NCBI RefSeq assembly: GCF_002727185.1
Contig: NZ_NIZW01000004.1
Coordinates: 1 to 64,000 of the forward strand
DNA: 64,000 bases
Direction: 5' to 3'
Source of the DNA: Rhodopirellula bahusiensis
GTDB lineage: Bacteria > Planctomycetota > Planctomycetia > Pirellulales > Pirellulaceae
Positions 54,224 through 62,247 of the stretch are shown piece by piece; position 1 is the stretch's first letter; every line of letters begins with the position of its first letter. A program made the position numbers and the translations under genes. Under the pieces are notes generated by a model. It searched no databases and had not been told where the DNA came from. It saw nothing but the letters and a program-made list of their open reading frames with translations.

Positions 54224-54988
54224 TTACCAAAACCATTTCATGCCAAAAGACTCTTGCAGACTGTCTTGCCAGGGTGCACGGAAATTCAGCAAGGATGGAT
54301 CGATGGTTTCATTGATCACGGGATCATAGGTTGTCGAATCTTGCGTCGTGAAGTCCTCAAATTCTGATCGGCTGTCGATACGACGGACAAGGTAGTTTTT
54401 TTGATCAATCCAGATCGTGATCGGATCACCGGAAAACAGGGCTTCGATTGTGAAGCAGGCGTGATCGCCATGTTGTTGATCATCGCCACGTTTCGCTTTG
54501 GTTACGTCGGTCAACGCTCGCCCTCCGACTTCTCGTGGCATTAGCAAAGCCGGAATCGTGTGGGCAGAACCTCCCGACACCCCGGTCGCGCCAGCCAACC
54601 CAAGTCCCAATGAGCCAGGCTGCTTGGATTGTCGACCAACGTCCCACCAAGTACGTACTTGCCCCTGGTCTCGCCAAACGATGTACCGGGACTGCGAATC
54701 ACCCTCGACGCTGAATTCGAAGCGGAATTGATGCGGACGAATCATGGCGGTCGCAAACGGTTTTACCTCTCGGGTCTCGCCTTCATCGGACAGGTAGGTT
54801 GTCGTGAGTGTTCCCGAATCGGTGTAGGTTTGGCATTCAGAATACGTGGTCGCCATTCGGTCAAGTATCTGCGAAGCGGTGGGCAAACGATCGCCTGTGT
54901 CTCGATGGCAACCAAGCATTGGGATCGCGATGAGCAACACAACGAGTGGAGCCGATGACACCGTGTATGGGCGGGGTGAAAACGTCAT
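54224..54988 (-). CDS. Putative exported lipoprotein, LolA-like fold possible
   Basis: Unrecognised protein of 254 residues with an N-terminal signal ending in a lipobox-like MLGC (VVLLIAIPMLGC), so it is probably lipid-anchored. The mature domain reads like the DUF2092/LolA-like fold: helix QILDRMATTYSECQTYTDSG then antiparallel strands (FRFEFSVEGD, YIVWRDQGQVRTWW, ITIWIDQKNYLVRRID). The frame extends upstream to 55159, but ATG 54988 starts the signal. Function unknown; lies alone between two repeat clusters. Confidence 0.75.
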   Translation of the reverse strand: MTFSPRPYTVSSAPLVVLLIAIPMLGCHRDTGDRLPTASQILDRMATTYSECQTYTDSGTLTTTYLSDEGETREVKPFATAMIRPHQFRFEFSVEGDSQSRYIVWRDQGQVRTWWDVGRQSKQPGSLGLGLAGATGVSGGSAHTIPALLMPREVGGRALTDVTKAKRGDDQQHGDHACFTIEALFSGDPITIWIDQKNYLVRRIDSRSEFEDFTTQDSTTYDPVINETIDPSLLNFRAPWQDSLQESFGMKWFW

Positions 54989-55115
54989 GTGCAGAGACTC
55001 TGTCTTGAACCAGGGCGACGGGTACCGTTCCCGACTAGGCTCGATATCAACGGATCCGGGGCGCAGTTTTGTTTTCGGTTCTTGCCCGGAATGGTCGGGA
55101 TGCCGCGGTCGATAC

Positions 55116-55363
55116 CTGTGGATTCCCTTTTCTGGGGAACACTCATCGACGCTTATCAAACACGAATCTTGAGGTAGTTGATCTGATTAGTGTGCGATCA
55201 GTGAAGATCAGTGTTCCCCCTGTCTCACACAAACACGATCGCTAGCTGTGGACTCCTGTTTTTGGGAACACTGATCGACGCTTATCAAACACTAATCTTG
55301 AGGTAGTCGATTTGATTCGTGTGCGATCAGTGAAGATCAGTGTTCTCCCGCATCCCACACAAA
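55116..55363 (+). repeat. Two tandem palindromic units, period 130 bases
   Basis: Units start CTGTGGA and end CACACAAA. Each folds into a long hairpin: arms GGGAACACTGATC and GATCAGTGTTC outside, ACACTAATC or ACACGAATC and GATTCGTGT or GATTAGTGT inside, around TTGAGGTAGT. The two units exchange one base so that the left arm of one pairs perfectly with the right arm of the other. Confidence 0.75.
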
Positions 55364-55490
55364 AATCCGATTGGCACGGGCTTGGGCCTAATCTGCCAGA
55401 CCGTCGCTACCGGCGTTCTGATAGCGGATGCAGTTTTTCTTTCCCGATGGCACCTGCAAAACAACGAGTCTCCGCTCTCACCCGAGCTTC

Positions 55491-55550
55491 GAGGTCGTGC
55501 AGTTTTGAAGTGCCGTGTTCGGAGTGTCTTCAGAACCCTGCCCGTTGCAA
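55491..55550 (+). repeat. 60-base dispersed repeat, third copy
   Basis: Shares core GTCGTGCAGTTTTGAAGTG and end GAACCCTGCCCGTTGCAA with the copies at 27221-27315, in the same orientation. Confidence 0.75.
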
Positions 55551-55570
55551 ACCGGCTTGTTGATCTTGTT

Positions 55571-55630
55571 GTAGGTTGGCCACTCTTGGCCGACATCGAC
55601 CACTCTGACGGGCAAGAGTGCCCATTCTAC
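55571..55630. repeat. REP-like twin hairpin, third stem type
   Basis: GTAG, hairpin GTTGGCCA/TGGCCGAC with loop CTCT, spacer, hairpin ACGGGCA/TGCCCAT with loop AGAG (one mismatch), then CTAC. Loops of the two hairpins are reverse complements. Confidence 0.75.
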
Positions 55631-55746
55631 ATGCGTTGAAACGCGGCCTCGTGGAACTGCACGACCTGCTTCACGACAGAGAGGAGACCGTTCGGTGAAG
55701 GGCCAACGTTGTGGAAGAAAAGCGGCATGCGACCGCTCAAACGAAC

Positions 55747-55783
55747 AACGCCACCGATCCCATCATTTGGAATCGGTGGCGTT
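55747..55783 (-). terminator. Likely terminator hairpin of the flagellin gene
   Basis: AACGCCACCGAT/ATCGGTGGCGTT, a perfect 12-base stem with a 13-base loop, lies about 35 bases after the flagellin stop. The following T content is modest (GTTCGTTT), so it may also protect the 3' end. Confidence 0.7.
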
Positions 55784-55818
55784 GGTTCTTAAAAGTTTGC
55801 CTGGGCCGAAAGGGGAGC

Positions 55819-57873
55819 TTACCCGAGCAACGACAACACGTTCTGTGGGTTTTGGTTGGCCAACGACAACACGTTCGTTCCCGATTGAACCAAGATCTGA
55901 GCCCGGGTCAGGTTCGCGGATTCCTGTGCGAAGTCGGCGTCACGAATCGAGCTTTCTGCTTCTTCCAAGTTGGCGAGCGTTTCGTTCAAGCTGACCAAGT
56001 TGCTTTCCAAACTCGTGGCTTGGAATGCACCGAGTCGACCGCGAAGGCTGGTGACTTTGTCGATCACTTCATCGATGACCGAGGCGGCACCGTTGACGTC
56101 GTTGGTCAAACTCTTGGCTTGACCGCTGCCCAATTCATAGAGACGACCATTCGCTCCACCGAGCTGACCGGTGCTCAAGCTACCGATGCCCAAACGAGCT
56201 TGCTGGTTGCTGGTGACGTCTGGCCCCAACTGGAACAACGCCCCGCCACCAGTGATCGAGAACGAGAAGTTCGCGGAACTCCCATCGTCAACGGTGACTT
56301 CCAAATCCAGCGACGATGTGTTGATCGACAACGTGTTGGCACGTCCGTTCGCTTCCACACCGTTGACCGTCGCGACGATGTCGACTCCGGTTGCGCGGGT
56401 TTCGGCGAGAGAAGATTCAAAGGTCCCGGATGTGCCTTCGTTGATCACATCGATGTTGATCAAGGCTTCCGAACCGTATGCGGTGGAAGTGAATTGCAAC
56501 TGGCCGGTTGTCGTGCTGGCCGAGATTCCCGTGCTGTCACTGACCAGGTTGATCGCAGCGGCAATTTGATCTTGCCCCGTGCCTCCAGCGAAGTTGAATG
56601 TCTCAGCACCCGAGGCACCATTCAACTGGAAGACCAAATCATCCAAGAGCACCTCGCCGCCGCTGTTTCCAGTCGTGAGCGGTGGCTCAGGAGCGACGAA
56701 TGCGTTCGCTCCTGAGTTATTCGTGCTGGTGAACAGGTTGTTGCCCTCATCGTCCTGGACCGCATCGATGGCCGTCGCGATGGCGGCGTAGTCTCGATTG
56801 GTTGGGGTCGCGGCCTGCGAGTTGAAAGTCACGGTCAGAATTTTCTGCTCGTCGTCGAACGAAGCTGTCGCGGCATCATCGGCCGCCGCATCGTTCAAGT
56901 CGACAAACTCGATCTGAACGTTGTTGAATTCCGAGCCTTCTGCGATCGCATCGATTTGGAACGCGACATCAGCAGTGACGTCGGCGGGCAATGCCTGAGT
57001 ACCAGCGACCGTTGTTCCGGAAGCCGAAAATCCATCTTCCGCGTTGATTAGGTTTTGGATTTCAACCGCACTTGCATCAGCGTCCACTTGGGGAGGGGTC
57101 GCGGAATCACCGGTGAAGTTGCCAGTGATGGTCAACACTCCGGTGGTGTCATCGTAAGACACGTCGCCTAGGTTGGAGTTGTTGATATCGTCGACGAAAG
57201 TAACGCTAGTGAACCCTTCCGGCCCAACGATATCGATTGATTCACCATTGATGTCCGCCGTCGTCGAGCTACCAAAGCTGACGGATGCCGCTGCAGCTGG
57301 GCTGAATCCGCCCGTGGTCACGGTCGCTTGAGTCGCCTCGGACTGAACCACGACCTCCACATCAATCTGACCGGTGATGCCCAAGTTGGCTTGGTCGATA
57401 TTGACGTCGCGAATCGAATCCACGCCGCCGGCGGTTGAAACAAAGTCCAACGACCCATCGAGCAACTTACGACCTTGGAAAGTCGTCGTTTGTGCAATCC
57501 GGTTGATGGCTTCCAATGATGAATCGATCTGCAATTGGTTTGCAGCGATCTCTTCAGTGGACAACGCCCCATTATTGGCCGCTTCGACGACCAGACCGCG
57601 GACGTCGTTGAGCAGGTTGCTGACCTGGCCCAGAGCACTGTCGGCGGTGCTGATGATTTGGCTGGCACGCCGCGTGTTGCTGATCGCTCGACCAAGGCTG
57701 GTCACTTCGCTTCGCAACGCTTCACTTGCGATCAAACCAGCTGGGTCATCCGCCCCGCTGTTGATTCGCAAACCCGTGCTCAATCGAGTCAATGCCGTTT
57801 GCAAATCTTCGTTGCTAGCCTGCAGTCGGTTTTGTGCAACGAGCGACGAAACGTTGGTATTGATTCTTGTCAT
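55819..57873 (-). CDS. fliC: Flagellin, large variable domain
   Basis: Structural subunit of the flagellar filament. The conserved D0/D1 ends are clear: N-terminal INTNVSSLVAQNRLQAS, LSTGLRINSGADDPAGLIASEALRSE, and C-terminal LEEAESSIRDADFAQESANLTRAQILVQSG. The central 420 residues are Asp/Ala/Thr-rich and poorly conserved (surface D2/D3), making the protein 684 residues against about 280-500 commonly. No other flagellar gene is in the window. Swarmer cells of planctomycetes are flagellated, which fits. I saw no sigma-28 promoter in the 266 bases upstream. Confidence 0.95.
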   Translation of the reverse strand: MTRINTNVSSLVAQNRLQASNEDLQTALTRLSTGLRINSGADDPAGLIASEALRSEVTSLGRAISNTRRASQIISTADSALGQVSNLLNDVRGLVVEAANNGALSTEEIAANQLQIDSSLEAINRIAQTTTFQGRKLLDGSLDFVSTAGGVDSIRDVNIDQANLGITGQIDVEVVVQSEATQATVTTGGFSPAAAASVSFGSSTTADINGESIDIVGPEGFTSVTFVDDINNSNLGDVSYDDTTGVLTITGNFTGDSATPPQVDADASAVEIQNLINAEDGFSASGTTVAGTQALPADVTADVAFQIDAIAEGSEFNNVQIEFVDLNDAAADDAATASFDDEQKILTVTFNSQAATPTNRDYAAIATAIDAVQDDEGNNLFTSTNNSGANAFVAPEPPLTTGNSGGEVLLDDLVFQLNGASGAETFNFAGGTGQDQIAAAINLVSDSTGISASTTTGQLQFTSTAYGSEALINIDVINEGTSGTFESSLAETRATGVDIVATVNGVEANGRANTLSINTSSLDLEVTVDDGSSANFSFSITGGGALFQLGPDVTSNQQARLGIGSLSTGQLGGANGRLYELGSGQAKSLTNDVNGAASVIDEVIDKVTSLRGRLGAFQATSLESNLVSLNETLANLEEAESSIRDADFAQESANLTRAQILVQSGTNVLSLANQNPQNVLSLLG

Positions 57874-58187
57874 GGGTGGCGAACTCCGTTTCCGATTGAC
57901 TTCTATCCAAGCCAGGAAAGGCCGCAGATCCGCGGTCGTGACTCAGAAGCAAAAAGTGGGGCAGCGGCCTCATGCCGCAAACCGGTGTTTGATTTCTTCG
58001 TTCCTATCGTCCGGCTCGCCCCGATGATGGCAATCAAACCGCCTGAATCACGGTGTGTTGCGGTCAAAGCCTGTTGCACGAGGAATCATTGGTAGAATCA
58101 TCCCAACGCGAACACTTTGCCCGACTGGAATCCTTTGACATGCCGGCCTTCACTCAAGACTCACCCGACAGCCGTTCGGTCAACAGC

Positions 58188-59117
58188 ATGACCGTCCCGT
58201 GCACAACAAATACGTGCGCAATCACAGTTTGCCTGGTCATATCGAGCTTGATACTCAGCCCGTTTGCGTTCGCCCAAGAGTCGGTTGAGAGCACCGCGTC
58301 ATCTTCGCATGTCGTCAATTCGACCGGCTTCACCGCAGACGAAATTCGCGACGCCTATCGAAAATCACACCAGGGCTACAGCAGCGATGAATTGATCCTG
58401 CAGGACAAGTTGCGTGAAACATTCCTTCGTGAACTGGGCATCGACCCCAACGAAGAATCGCAATTCGATCGTCAACGGACTGCACTGAGAGCGCTACTGC
58501 AACTTCGCAAACGAGGCGATCTGGACGTCCCCACGACGAAGCGTTCGGGCGAAGCTTCGCAAACCATCAACGCAGCCATCCCCACCGCCGAGATCGCAAT
58601 TCGCACGGTGCTGGACCGGCACGAAGCCATGATCGACGACGTTTTGTGCGATCCCAGCATGAGGTCCGAACTGCAACAAGAAGCCGAGCGTTTGTCGAAA
58701 GGGGTCTCGGCCGAAACCGTTCGGCGAGCCGTCCTGCGTCTTCGAAAGTCCAGGCGACTCCGTCCCGAGCTCGTCCTTCGCGTCGCGGATTGGGACCGAA
58801 CCGTGACCACGCACCCGATGAAAAACCTGGCCCTGGACACGCTCCCCAACACGCCGGGCGTGTACCTGTTTCGTGATTCGACGGGCTACCTCTACATCGG
58901 GGAAGCAATCCGATTGCGCGACCGAATCGGCGACCATCTGCGTGGCAGTCACAATGCTGGCCTGGCGAGTATCCTAGGTGACGACGCGTCCAACCCAGTG
59001 ACATTGGAGTTGCATGCTTTTCCGGCTAACTCACCGGCGAAGAAGCTGACCGTTCGACGAGCCTATGAAAGCGAGCTAATCCGAAGCAGGCATCCCCGAT
59101 TCAATCTCCAACCCTAG
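58188..59117 (+). CDS. Exported GIY-YIG nuclease-domain protein
   Basis: Protein of about 309 residues with an unusual combination: an N-terminal signal peptide (CAITVCLVISSLILSPFAFA) and a C-terminal GIY-YIG endonuclease-like domain (about 220-309). Catalytic residues look intact: Tyr in GVYLF, Tyr and Gly in YLYIGEAIRLRDRI with its Arg, Glu in YESELIRSRHP and the final Asn. The middle 150 residues are helical and Arg-rich, with no known domain. ATG 58140 would add 16 residues before the signal. If exported, it would cut DNA outside the cytoplasm or act in a periplasm-like space. Confidence 0.78.
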   Translation: MTVPCTTNTCAITVCLVISSLILSPFAFAQESVESTASSSHVVNSTGFTADEIRDAYRKSHQGYSSDELILQDKLRETFLRELGIDPNEESQFDRQRTALRALLQLRKRGDLDVPTTKRSGEASQTINAAIPTAEIAIRTVLDRHEAMIDDVLCDPSMRSELQQEAERLSKGVSAETVRRAVLRLRKSRRLRPELVLRVADWDRTVTTHPMKNLALDTLPNTPGVYLFRDSTGYLYIGEAIRLRDRIGDHLRGSHNAGLASILGDDASNPVTLELHAFPANSPAKKLTVRRAYESELIRSRHPRFNLQP

Positions 59118-59244
59118 TCGACAACGAGCGATCACTTCCGGTTGTATCGATTGAAACGATCAGGCGAGCCTGGCAAGACAATCGGCTATCGAATTTGGTT
59201 TGATTTGCCCGCTCCAATTGCAAACGCGAACTACGTTGGCGTTT

Positions 59245-59928
59245 ATGAAATTGCTCGTTCCAGCCGTTCTGTGTTTCGCCACGGTCACCCTCGCCGTCGA
59301 TTCAACCACTGCATCCGCAGATTGGTTGACGATGCCGAGCACCTACACCCACGACGTTGCATCCGGCCAACGCGTCACCCAGTTCGCCCCGATCGACGCC
59401 CCCACCACGGCGATCACCCAACCGCTCCGAACCAGCGGCTACACACACTTCCGCAGTACGATCGCGTATGGACAATCAGCCGACAACTATCACCGAGTTG
59501 AAGAGTGGGGCGATCCAGTTCGACCCTACGGCGAATGGCGTTTTCCCTATCGTCCTTACAGCACTCCCTACCCGAATTGGGGTCAGCCCTATGGCGGCCT
59601 GAACATCGGATTGGGCGGCGGTTATGGATGGGCAGCCCCCACGCAGTACGGCCCTCCACAAGGACCCGTTGGACCTGGGTATCCGGGCGGACAGCATCTC
59701 GGTGGCGGCCCCGGCAACATCAATGGTCCCGGTGATGTGAACGGCCCTGGGGATGTAAATGGCCCGGGCAACAATCCAGGGCATGGACATCATCGTGGCC
59801 GCGGCCATGATCGCTATCCAAACCCCGCCGCCGGCACCAACCAGTTCGCACCTTATCCATCTGGTCGCGGAACGCCCTATCCGGTCGCTCCGTACTACGA
59901 CGGCTACTCGCCCAACTATCGCGACTGA
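59245..59928 (+). CDS. Exported Gly/Pro/Tyr-rich protein
   Basis: Low-complexity exported protein of 227 residues. A signal peptide (MKLLVPAVLCFATVTLAVDSTTASA) is followed by a Tyr/Pro/Arg-rich part (YGEWRFPYRPYSTPYPNWG) and a short tandem repeat of NGPGD/NGPGN type (four units). A His/Gly-rich segment (GHGHHRGRGHDRY) could bind metal. This looks like a surface or matrix protein; no family recognised. Confidence 0.7.
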   Translation: MKLLVPAVLCFATVTLAVDSTTASADWLTMPSTYTHDVASGQRVTQFAPIDAPTTAITQPLRTSGYTHFRSTIAYGQSADNYHRVEEWGDPVRPYGEWRFPYRPYSTPYPNWGQPYGGLNIGLGGGYGWAAPTQYGPPQGPVGPGYPGGQHLGGGPGNINGPGDVNGPGDVNGPGNNPGHGHHRGRGHDRYPNPAAGTNQFAPYPSGRGTPYPVAPYYDGYSPNYRD

Positions 59929-59960
59929 TCTCCAGCGGTCTCGCAAAAGGCATGCCTGGC

Positions 59961-60776
59961 TCAGCGACCTCGTTTGGCCAGGATGCCGTTCATCACGGGT
60001 GGTGAAACGCGATCGGCGTACACCAAAGCTTTGCCGCCTAGGCTCAAGATCACCTCGCTGCGACCACGCTTGATTGCAGTCAACGTTGCCTGAGCGACAC
60101 GAGCGGGAGGCCAGCTGCCGATGCTGTTGGACTTTTGATCGGGTTCCGTCTCAACCAGCGAGTCGAAGAACTCACTGCGAGTCGTGCTGGGACTGACCAT
60201 CGTCACGCCGATCCCTTCGCGAACCAGTTCCGCTCGCAAAGAATCGTTCCAGCCATGCAGTGCAAATTTGCTGGCGCAGTACTCGCTCTTGTCCGGAACC
60301 GCTCGGTGCCCCAAGACACTACCGATGTTGCAGACCACCGGACGCACGTCTTTTTGAGCCGCCAAACGCAGCCGCGGAATTGCATCGCGAGTCCAATCAA
60401 CGGGGGCAAAGAAGTTCACCTCCATCACCCGGCGCATGCGTTCTGGCGACGCGTCCGCAAAAGGCCCGATCGCTCCCACGCCCGCGTTGTTGACCAGCAA
60501 ATCCAATTCGCCATCACGAAGCGAATCCGCTGCTCGCATCGCTTCCTCTCGGGTCGCGGCATCCGTCACATCGCCGGCGATGCAGTGAACACGTTCGGGA
60601 TGTGACGTTGCATTGGCAAGCTCGATCAGTCGCTCTCGTCGTCGCGCAACCGCAACGACGTGAGCACCTTCGTTGACCAACATTCGAGTCAACTCGAACC
60701 CGATTCCGCTGCTGGCGCCAGTGACAATCGCCACGGCATCCTGAGATTTCCAAACCTGCTGAAACGGCAGCGGCAT
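59961..60776 (-). CDS. Short-chain dehydrogenase/reductase
   Basis: NAD(P)-dependent oxidoreductase of the classical SDR family: cofactor motif VTGASSGIGFELTRML, NNAGVGAIG, catalytic Ser region NIGSVLGHRA and YCASKFAL (YxxxK). Substrate unknown. A TTG at 60782 would overlap the hflX stop by four bases; ATG 60776 follows directly. Either way it is co-transcribed with hflX, a pairing with no known functional logic. Confidence 0.9.
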   Translation of the reverse strand: MPLPFQQVWKSQDAVAIVTGASSGIGFELTRMLVNEGAHVVAVARRRERLIELANATSHPERVHCIAGDVTDAATREEAMRAADSLRDGELDLLVNNAGVGAIGPFADASPERMRRVMEVNFFAPVDWTRDAIPRLRLAAQKDVRPVVCNIGSVLGHRAVPDKSEYCASKFALHGWNDSLRAELVREGIGVTMVSPSTTRSEFFDSLVETEPDQKSNSIGSWPPARVAQATLTAIKRGRSEVILSLGGKALVYADRVSPPVMNGILAKRGR

Positions 60777-60778
60777 GT

Positions 60779-62158
60779 TCAAGCCACGTCGCTCGAACGT
60801 TCGACCGATTCTTCCGCCGAATTCTCGTCGGATTGTTTGGACTCATCATCCGATGCAGTTTGCTTCCACATTTCAAGCGTCGTTGGTGTCACGCTCAACG
60901 CGCTGCGTTTGACCGTTCCCATCGCGGACGCTGGCATGCGAACTCGCACAATAACATGATCGTTTCCAAACTCGCGTGATTCGATCTTGCCGGTCGCAGA
61001 TAGGAACGAAAGCAGTTTGCCATCGTGATGAGCCACGCCGATCTCAACGTCCAAGAATTCACGTGACAGTGCTTCGCCGACCGCCTGAGCCAACGGCTTC
61101 AAACCGGACCGCGAGCGTGCACTGACAGGAATCGCATTGGGATATCGATCCAACACGCGGTTCAGCACACGTGGGCTGGTGATCGCATCAATTTTGTTGA
61201 GCACCAACAATGTGTCCTTGGCTTCGATGCCCAACTCTTCAAGCACCTGATAGACCGCGCTGATCTGCTCAAAGACTTGCGGGCTGCTCGCATCTGCGAC
61301 ATGCAACAACAACTCCGCCTGACGAGTCTCTTCCAACGTCGACTTAAAACTGGCAACCAAAGAGTGAGGCAGGTCACGAATGAAACCGACCGTGTCACTC
61401 AGCAACACGTGGCCCCATTCAGGCAGATGCCATCGTCGCGTTCGAGTGTCCAGCGTTGCGAAAAGTTTGTCTTGCGCCATCACGCCGGCGTCGGTCAGAG
61501 CGTTCATCAAAGTGCTCTTACCCGCGTTGGTGTAACCCACCAGCGAAACAGTCGGTGAATCCGAGCGAGCCGCGACCTGGCGTTCGCGTCGCAATTCAAC
61601 GCTCTTCAACTCGGTCTTCAAATCGTGGATGCGTTTTTGGGCCAACCGGCGGTCAACCTCCAACTGCTTTTCACCGGGACCACGCATCCCGACGCCCATG
61701 GACTGACGCGAAAGGTGAGTCCACATGCGTTTGAGTCGTGGCAACGAGTATTCCAGCTGTGCCAACTCAACGGCCAAACGCGATTCGTGCGTTCGTGCTC
61801 CGGCGGCAAAGATATCCAGAATCAACTCGGTTCGGTCGATCACCTTCGCATTGGTTTTCTTTTCCAAGTTGCGGATTTGAGCGGGGCTCAGATCGTTGTC
61901 GAAGATGACCACGTCGGCTTCATGGCGTTCCACCATCAGCCGCAGTTCTTCAACTTTGCCTTTGCCCAAGTAGGTCGAATGGTCGGGTGTGGAGCGACGC
62001 TGAATCAACTCATCCACCACTTCGGTCCCCGAGGTGGTCGCCAGCCCATGCAGTTCTTCCAACGGATCTTCTTCGACCACGGTGTCGGGCAGGATCAAAC
62101 GAGCCAAGATGCTACGTTCGGGAGAGTCGTCGTGCAGGGTGATGTGTTTATCTGACAC
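60779..62158 (-). CDS. hflX: Ribosome-associated GTPase HflX
   Basis: GTPase that splits stalled 70S ribosomes under stress. The N-terminal HflX domain has ELIQRRSTPDHSTYLGKGKVEEL and VIFDNDLSPAQIRNLE; the linker helix holds QSMGVGMRGPGEKQLEVDRR; the G domain has G1 GYTNAGKST, G3 DTVGFIRDLPHSLVASF and G4 NKID. Start is GTG 62158 without a strong ribosome site. The C-terminus has a 30-residue Ser/Glu tail. Heads a two-gene operon with the SDR. Confidence 0.95.
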   Translation of the reverse strand: MSDKHITLHDDSPERSILARLILPDTVVEEDPLEELHGLATTSGTEVVDELIQRRSTPDHSTYLGKGKVEELRLMVERHEADVVIFDNDLSPAQIRNLEKKTNAKVIDRTELILDIFAAGARTHESRLAVELAQLEYSLPRLKRMWTHLSRQSMGVGMRGPGEKQLEVDRRLAQKRIHDLKTELKSVELRRERQVAARSDSPTVSLVGYTNAGKSTLMNALTDAGVMAQDKLFATLDTRTRRWHLPEWGHVLLSDTVGFIRDLPHSLVASFKSTLEETRQAELLLHVADASSPQVFEQISAVYQVLEELGIEAKDTLLVLNKIDAITSPRVLNRVLDRYPNAIPVSARSRSGLKPLAQAVGEALSREFLDVEIGVAHHDGKLLSFLSATGKIESREFGNDHVIVRVRMPASAMGTVKRSALSVTPTTLEMWKQTASDDESKQSDENSAEESVERSSDVA

Positions 62159-62247
62159 GAGTGATAGGGCGCCTTGGTCGAAAAGGTTGGAAGTGAAGTC
62201 GTGACTTCATTTTAGTCTTAATACGGACCCTTCGCACTCGGAAAGGT

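Larger units (their letters stand above)
54989..55818. other. Repeat-rich intergenic region, 830 bases
   Basis: No gene is credible. It holds two tandem palindromic units (55116-55363), one copy of the 60-base GTCGTGCAGTTTTGAAGTG repeat (55491-55550), a REP-like twin hairpin (55571-55630) and the flagellin terminator. Together with the cluster at 27.1-27.8 kb it shows the same families collecting in the same gaps. Confidence 0.7.

Noticed and set aside
54023-54367. Small frames on both strands beside and overlapping the lipoprotein gene
   Set aside because: They lie over the hairpin array or inside the lipoprotein gene and look like shadow frames.
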